A DNA stretch of 64,000 nt from Hybos culiciformis (taxonomy: Eukaryota; Arthropoda; Insecta; Diptera; Hybotidae). The notes under the pieces were generated by a model. That model ran no database searches, had not been told where the DNA came from, and saw only the letters and a list, made by a program, of their open reading frames with translations. The stretch is taken from assembly GCA_964007475.1 (NCBI GenBank), contig OZ023274.1, positions 103,091,372 through 103,155,371 on the forward strand, written 5' to 3'. How positions within the stretch are numbered: position 1 is the first letter of the stretch; each line of letters opens with the position of its first letter. Position numbers and translations under genes: made by a program. Shown here in pieces: positions 60,641 to 64,000 of the stretch.

Positions 60641-63432
60641 GATGGTAAAAGTTAATCCTAACACTAGACAGAATAGTCGAATATTTTATAAAAAATTGTT
60701 TCTTTATCTTACTGGATTTCGATTTAATCCTTTTTTGTTTTTATTAGCATTATAGGATTAGTTTAAATGAAATTCATATTTTATTTAAGCTTAATTTTCC
60801 TGGGTAACTAATATGCGGCATTTTTGTACCTATATTTCTTAATAATAAACGAAAAAAAAAAGATGATTGCGATTAAGTGAATAAACGATTATCTAAAAAT
60901 AATAAATGCAAGCTTACAAACATGTATTTGGTTTCAAATTTTAAGTTAAATTTATTTTATAATATAGTTAAAATGATTATTATTTTATTTTCCAAATGCT
61001 TAATACAAAAATTAAAATCTTAAAAACATATGGTTATTGGATTCTGTTCTCAAAAGAACACTATCTAAAATCGGTCTAATATTTTCATACATTTTTTAAT
61101 TCAATTTCTTCACCACAACATCTCTTGGAATGGTCTATCGTAGAATGTCTTGAATGTGAAAGTGTGTGGATTTTAGCCTGATCGGTGAAGGAGTTTAGCG
61201 AGTTAGTAAAAATATAGTTCTTTCAGAATAAAAACCATTAAAAGATCCCATATATATAAGGGATTTATATTAAAAATAATGTTTTTATTGGTTGTGTTTT
61301 TTTTTTTTTTAAATATTATTTTAATAATAATTAATTAAAATTTAATGAAAATAAAACTTTGTTTCAATTAAGAACTTTACTTACCAACAATTTTCATGAA
61401 ATAACATTAAAAAAAAAAACAAAATAACAAACAATTTTATTTATTTATAGTTTTTCTTTTTCTCTGCTTTGGTTTGCTTTTTTTTTTTTTAATAAAGTTT
61501 TTTTATTTTCATAACTTAAATATTTTTATGTACATTCATATATATAATAAATGTTTTTTTTTTGAATCTGAAGTAAAAATGATTTTTTTTTTTTTTTGTA
61601 TATTTAAAAATTTATGTATTTAATTTTTCGTTCTTTTTTTTTTTTTTGATAAAATTAAATTGCTATTAAAAAGCAAATAAAAATCATTGGAACTTCTTGA
61701 AAAATAATTTTTGAATTTCTTTAATTTTTCTTCAAATTCTTTGTATGTATGTCTTTTTAACTGAAATTAAAAAATATATAAAAAATAAAATAAACAAAAT
61801 ATTTTGTGAAAATTTCCAAATAATAAAATTTTTGGTATTTTTGAAAAATAAATTTTGACCATAAAAAGAATATATAATTTTTTTTTTAATAGTTATATTG
61901 ATGGCAAGAAGAAAAAAAAAAGTATATGCATTTTACTATACTCAAACTGACATTACTATGTTATCTACTATAGATAAGTCCGGAAATTTTAATTTGGGCA
62001 TGAAAAAATAAATAAATTAATAAAGCAGAGCCGCCCTAATCGTAGCCAGAATCTTTAAATCCACGAATTACTCTTAATTAACTAAAATAGCACGACGTTT
62101 TGGATTTTTCTAATAAATTGAAGTTCTGTTGATAGTGAATTAAAGAGATTATAGGCACCAGAAGAAAATTAAGTATTTTTTTTTTTGTAATTAGAGATAT
62201 AGACAGATTTTGAAAAAATTATGAAAATATTACGAAAATTCGGAAAAGGTTAATCTTAATATGCCTGCAACAGATTAGAACAACATAATAACATATATAT
62301 ATAACATAAATTGCATTAATAGTATAATCGGATTGTCATTAATACCGGTTAAAATTTCTACGATCCGAAGAAAAAATAAATAACAAAAAAAAAATTCTGA
62401 TGCAAACCGGGTATATTTTAATAACATAAATATTATTTTCATTGATAAAAATAAAATAAAATAATTTAGATACAATTATCTCAGCAGAGTTTCAAGGATT
62501 CTTTCTTTCGAGAAAGAATGGAAAAAAAAAGCTTAAACTTTTTTTCAGGTTTTCCAAAAGCGATAATAACCGGTAAAAGTATCTTTTAATTTTAATTAAA
62601 AAAAAAAATTTTTTTTTCTTCTTGCACTAGGAGTGTTGGTTATATTTAAAAAAAAGACTTCAAAAATTTCTTTTTAACTACTTTTCAAAAACAAAATATT
62701 TTATTAATTTTTATTTTATATTTTTTTGTTATTTTGATAAAATTAATTTTTATTTTTTTATTTTTTTTTTAAATAACAAAATTAGAACAAAAATAAAAAA
62801 AAATTAAACCGAACGTTTCAAGACTTCTAATTGAACTGATGTTCTCAACTCACTATAATGTGGAAAAGACTACCTAATGAATACAAAAAAAAAAAAAATA
62901 AACAAAAAAAAACAAATTTAATGTATATATAAAAAAAAAGCACAAAACATATAGACCAACATTATATTTTTCTCGACAACCACATTATAAAGAAAATGAT
63001 CTATCGAATTTTTTTGTAACATTATAAAATATCTAAATATTATACACATTGTTGTTTAAAGATTGCGAGATAATTTTTATTATATGACATAGAAAAAACT
63101 AAATGTTTTGAACTAGATAACAAACCAATTTCATCAATTTTCAAGCATGTTTGTTAAGTTTGTCGATTATGTTGAAAATATATTGCATTTATTTTTGTGT
63201 CCATAAATAAAAGCTATGTCCTACACTGTCTAATGTAAATCTGCCGGCCTTGCTACATATTATATATATAGATATAATTCCTAGAAATGCTCTACCTCCC
63301 TAAAAAATAAACCAATTTTGTTAAATCAAACGAACTGCTGTACCTAGTTCTTGATTTTTCTCACATTAGTATCTATAAATTATAAAAGACTTTTTATTCT
63401 GCCTAATTAGGTTCACTTTGTTTTGTACACAG

Positions 63433-63463
63433 ATACGAGGGTGACTCAAAAAATTAAGGGGAT
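63433..63463 (+). repeat. Mariner-like terminal repeat fragment
   Basis: After a TA dinucleotide, cgagggtgactcaaaaaatt resembles mariner-type inverted ends. No opposite end is seen before the window stops, so it is a solo fragment or an element running off the edge. Confidence 0.3.
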
Positions 63464-64000
63464 GTTAAGTATTAAAATTAATATACATATTATCATTATA
63501 TTATAATAAATAATCTTTATTTGTTATTGGACTATACTACTGATAAATCTTTTAATAATAAATTTAAAATCGATATCAAAAAAAATAAAATAATAATCTC
63601 AAGTTTATGTATTGTACTCGAATTATAATTACCGACAATGCGGAATTTTACGAAAATAAGAACGTTAATAAATTGTTATTGTTTAAAATAAAATTGATAA
63701 GATAATTAAGATTTAAATAAAACATATTTAATTAACAAATTAATACTAGTAAGAGAAAATTTATTTTTTCTTTTTATAAATTGAACACAACATTCCATTT
63801 AAAATATATGTTGTCATAAGTTTTTGTATACCTACAACCATAGAAGAATTCTCATTATACAATTGAATATAAAAAGTATTAAAAATATTATTTTTTAAAA
63901 GACGATATATTTAATTTTAACAGAAATTAATAAAAACATACATATAACTTTGATTAATCGAATTCACCCCGTAAAATCATATATATAAACATGTGTACAT

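Larger units (their letters stand above)
46636..64000. other. Upstream flank of Sesn, no gene identified
   Basis: Should contain the Sesn 5' UTR and promoter close to 46.6-48 kb on the - strand, but no core promoter motif can be trusted in this base composition. An Asn-run open frame lies at 47538-47729. Further right are a palindromic MITE (52866-53131), an inverted repeat at about 60.48-60.63 kb and a mariner-like end at about 63437. Several 60-95-codon open frames on both strands show no recognisable protein features. Confidence 0.55.

Noticed and set aside
1..64000. CRISPR arrays, bacterial operons, phage genes
   Set aside because: The window is eukaryotic with spliced genes; tandem repeats present lack spacer structure.

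Overview
This is a eukaryotic nuclear window, almost certainly from an insect. It is very A+T-rich (roughly four fifths by eye), full of homopolymers and microsatellites, and its genes have GT-AG introns. Two protein-coding genes can be read, lying tail to tail. I cannot name the insect order; the Asn and Gln runs in both proteins and the A+T content do not decide it.

Layout. (1) Positions 1-3875, + strand: nine exons of egalitarian (egl), the mRNA-cargo adaptor for dynein and Bicaudal-D. The 5' end runs off the window; the C-terminus and stop are inside. (2) 3876-9425: convergent intergenic space with the 3' UTRs of both genes. (3) 9426-46635, - strand: Sestrin (Sesn), the leucine and stress sensor that acts on GATOR2/TORC1. 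Eight coding exons give a 497-residue protein if one two-base excess in exon 4 is discounted. Seven exons lie within 9.4-16.0 kb. A 17-codon first exon sits 30.6 kb upstream, so most of the window is a single intron. (4) 46636-64000: upstream flank with no gene I can support.

The splice phases of egl all agree. In Sesn they also agree, except at 10979-10983, where a run of five A (coding strand) stands where three are expected. This breaks the frame inside a highly conserved block. It is the most important annotation problem here.

The big intron and the flank are a graveyard of small non-autonomous DNA transposons, several with readable target-site duplications (TSDs): a hAT miniature element (27931-28233), a 380-bp near-perfect foldback (19075-19454), a foldback with a second hAT element inserted in its loop (43388-44106 with 43554-43935), and two oppositely oriented copies of one palindromic MITE (40217-40432 and 45694-45910). 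Other palindromes and minisatellites are listed. I found no rRNA or convincing tRNA gene, no CRISPR array and no autonomous transposon. Some isolated exon-like pieces on the + strand inside and beyond the Sesn intron are reported only as leads.
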